7,484 bases of DNA from Candidatus Poseidoniaceae archaeon (lineage in GTDB: Archaea; Thermoplasmatota; Poseidoniia; Poseidoniales; Poseidoniaceae). Under the pieces are notes generated by a model, which had not been told where the DNA came from, did no database searches, and worked only from the letters and a program-made list of their open reading frames with translations. Below are positions 6,596 to 7,484 of this stretch, in pieces. Where the stretch lies: assembly GCA_022425585.1 (NCBI GenBank), contig JAKMFF010000202.1, positions 1-7,484 of the forward strand, read 5' to 3'. The position numbers were made by a program, and so were the translations under genes. Within the stretch, counting starts at the first letter, position 1, and the number at the start of each line of letters is the position of its first letter.

Positions 6596-7484
6596 TTATT
6601 CACTAATCCTCTCTAATTTAGCAATGTGGGCAATGAAGGAACTTTCAGCAGTTATTCTATCGGTAGAGCCAGTCCAGCCAGCAGCACCATCATGTCCGCC
6701 ACCTTCTCCGCCAATTTGCTGGGCGATTGATTGCATTATTTTCCCTAAACTTAACCCCTCTGAAGTAGCATGTTTTGAAGCCCTGGCGGTAAGTCTTGTT
6801 TCACCATCCTTGTTCCTGCTAACTAAACTGATGTCCGGACCTAAACCAAGTAAGAGGGATGCTAATCTTCCCTCGAGCGTCCCACAATAAGAGTGGATTA
6901 TACTCCAGTCGCCAGAATTAGTAGATTTTGCTCTTTGCATACCTCTAAGCAAACTACCCCGTTCACTGGAATTAATTTTGGAAGTTTCCAACCACTCGAC
7001 AAATTTCGCATAGTCTATATCAGACCCATTTAGAATTAACGCAGCTGTGTTGAATGAGTCTTTAGTGGAGTGCTTGAATCTACCACTATCAGTAATTAGT
7101 CCTGCCAATAACAATTTTCTTACAGGTTCTGTAAGACTATCCGGAGAGTGCTTAGCCAAATAATGGGCAACAATTTCAGTGGTGGCTGAAACAGGTAATT
7201 TTACTGATAAATCTGACTTCGATAAATCCCAGTCATCAGTCCTGTGATGATCTAATACGCATTTGGGAATGTCATCAGGTAAATCAATACCAACTTGGTT
7301 TGGTGCTGCGGCATCAACAATTATGATACCACCCAAGTTGTTTGGCAAATCCATCAAACCATTGGATAGTTTTCTAAACGGCGCAGATAGTTGTTGACAA
7401 ACCTTTTTTGAAACCCTACCTAGGTGAAGTCCACAAGCCATCATGTTAGGGTTTGATGCTGCCAATGCTATTGCAGAACCGACT
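6596..7484 (-). CDS. DHH-DHHA1 phosphoesterase (NrnA/RecJ-like), 5' end beyond the right edge
   Basis: Members of this family are Mn-dependent phosphoesterases acting on short oligonucleotides, cyclic dinucleotide products, pAp or single-stranded DNA. The reading frame stays open to the window edge and begins VGSAIALAAS, which fits the end of the first metal motif (D-x-D-G-x-GSAIALA), so the true start lies outside and the TTG at 7465 is an internal leucine. Visible motifs are IIIVDAAAP (aspartate of motif II), LDHHRTDDW at about 7230-7255 (the DHH signature, 7244-7252), GLITDSGRFKHST with the fourth metal-site aspartate at 7088-7090, and the DHHA1 glycine-rich GGEGGGHDGAAG near 6677-6712. 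The visible size (295 codons) suggests a complete protein slightly over 300 residues, nearer NrnA-like enzymes than the larger RecJ/GAN nucleases. No membrane segment is visible. It is followed after 2 bases by the TPR-like gene. Exact substrate unknown. Confidence 0.93.
   Translation of the reverse strand, partial: VGSAIALAASNPNMMACGLHLGRVSKKVCQQLSAPFRKLSNGLMDLPNNLGGIIIVDAAAPNQVGIDLPDDIPKCVLDHHRTDDWDLSKSDLSVKLPVSATTEIVAHYLAKHSPDSLTEPVRKLLLAGLITDSGRFKHSTKDSFNTAALILNGSDIDYAKFVEWLETSKINSSERGSLLRGMQRAKSTNSGDWSIIHSYCGTLEGRLASLLLGLGPDISLVSRNKDGETRLTARASKHATSEGLSLGKIMQSIAQQIGGEGGGHDGAAGWTGSTDRITAESSFIAHIAKLERISE

Noticed and set aside
6169..6890. Plus-strand frames of 145 and 118 codons over the second TPR-like and DHH genes
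   Set aside because: Antisense to genes with clear repeat and DHHA1 motifs; Ser-rich shadow composition.
1..7484. Mobile element, CRISPR array or defence island
   Set aside because: No transposase or integrase motif, no repeated spacers, no defence gene signature; apart from the cyclotransferase-like gene the content is housekeeping.

Overview
The window reads as a piece of an archaeal chromosome, most likely a moderately AT-rich euryarchaeon of the Thermoplasmata/marine group II-III kind. The domain assignment is firm: the S12, S7 and EF-2 genes are archaeal in sequence and gene order, and several starts carry the archaeal Shine-Dalgarno core GGTGA. The lineage is inference from compact gene packing, TTG starts and overall feel; no marker here fixes it. 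Hand counts in a few 60-base rows give about 42-43% G+C in the ribosomal and UbiD genes and about 35% in the cyclotransferase-like gene.

Layout. Minus strand, read from 2741 down to 1: a str-type translation cluster of rps12 (2262-2690), rps7 (1623-2252), an unexpected gene for a two-domain gamma-glutamylcyclotransferase-like protein (732-1565), and the first 213 codons of fusA/EF-2 (641 to the left edge). A good TATA-like box lies in front of rps12. The intruding gene seems to have its own promoter and no Shine-Dalgarno, which suggests a leaderless transcript. Plus strand, divergent from rps12: a compact three-gene unit of a short archaeal-type UbiD decarboxylase (2857-4128), a TPR-like helical protein (4138-5139) and a Nudix hydrolase (5141-5536). 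Minus strand, converging on that unit with an 11-base overlap of stop regions: a DHH-DHHA1 phosphoesterase (6596 to beyond the right edge) followed after 2 bases by a second TPR-like protein (5526-6593).

How the genes may work together. S12, S7 and EF-2 serve translation elongation. The UbiD protein has the EGPYVD active-site variant of the short archaeal branch, so I favour anhydromevalonate phosphate decarboxylase of the archaeal mevalonate (lipid) pathway, though this is unproven. The Nudix hydrolase and DHH phosphoesterase are probable nucleotide or oligonucleotide housekeeping enzymes. Each is neighbour to a TPR-like protein whose role cannot be read from sequence. I saw no transposase, CRISPR array, rRNA or tRNA. 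The most unusual points are the fused double-cyclotransferase gene splitting rps7 from EF-2, and a nearly identical 15-base stop/SD/TTG junction used at two unrelated gene pairs.
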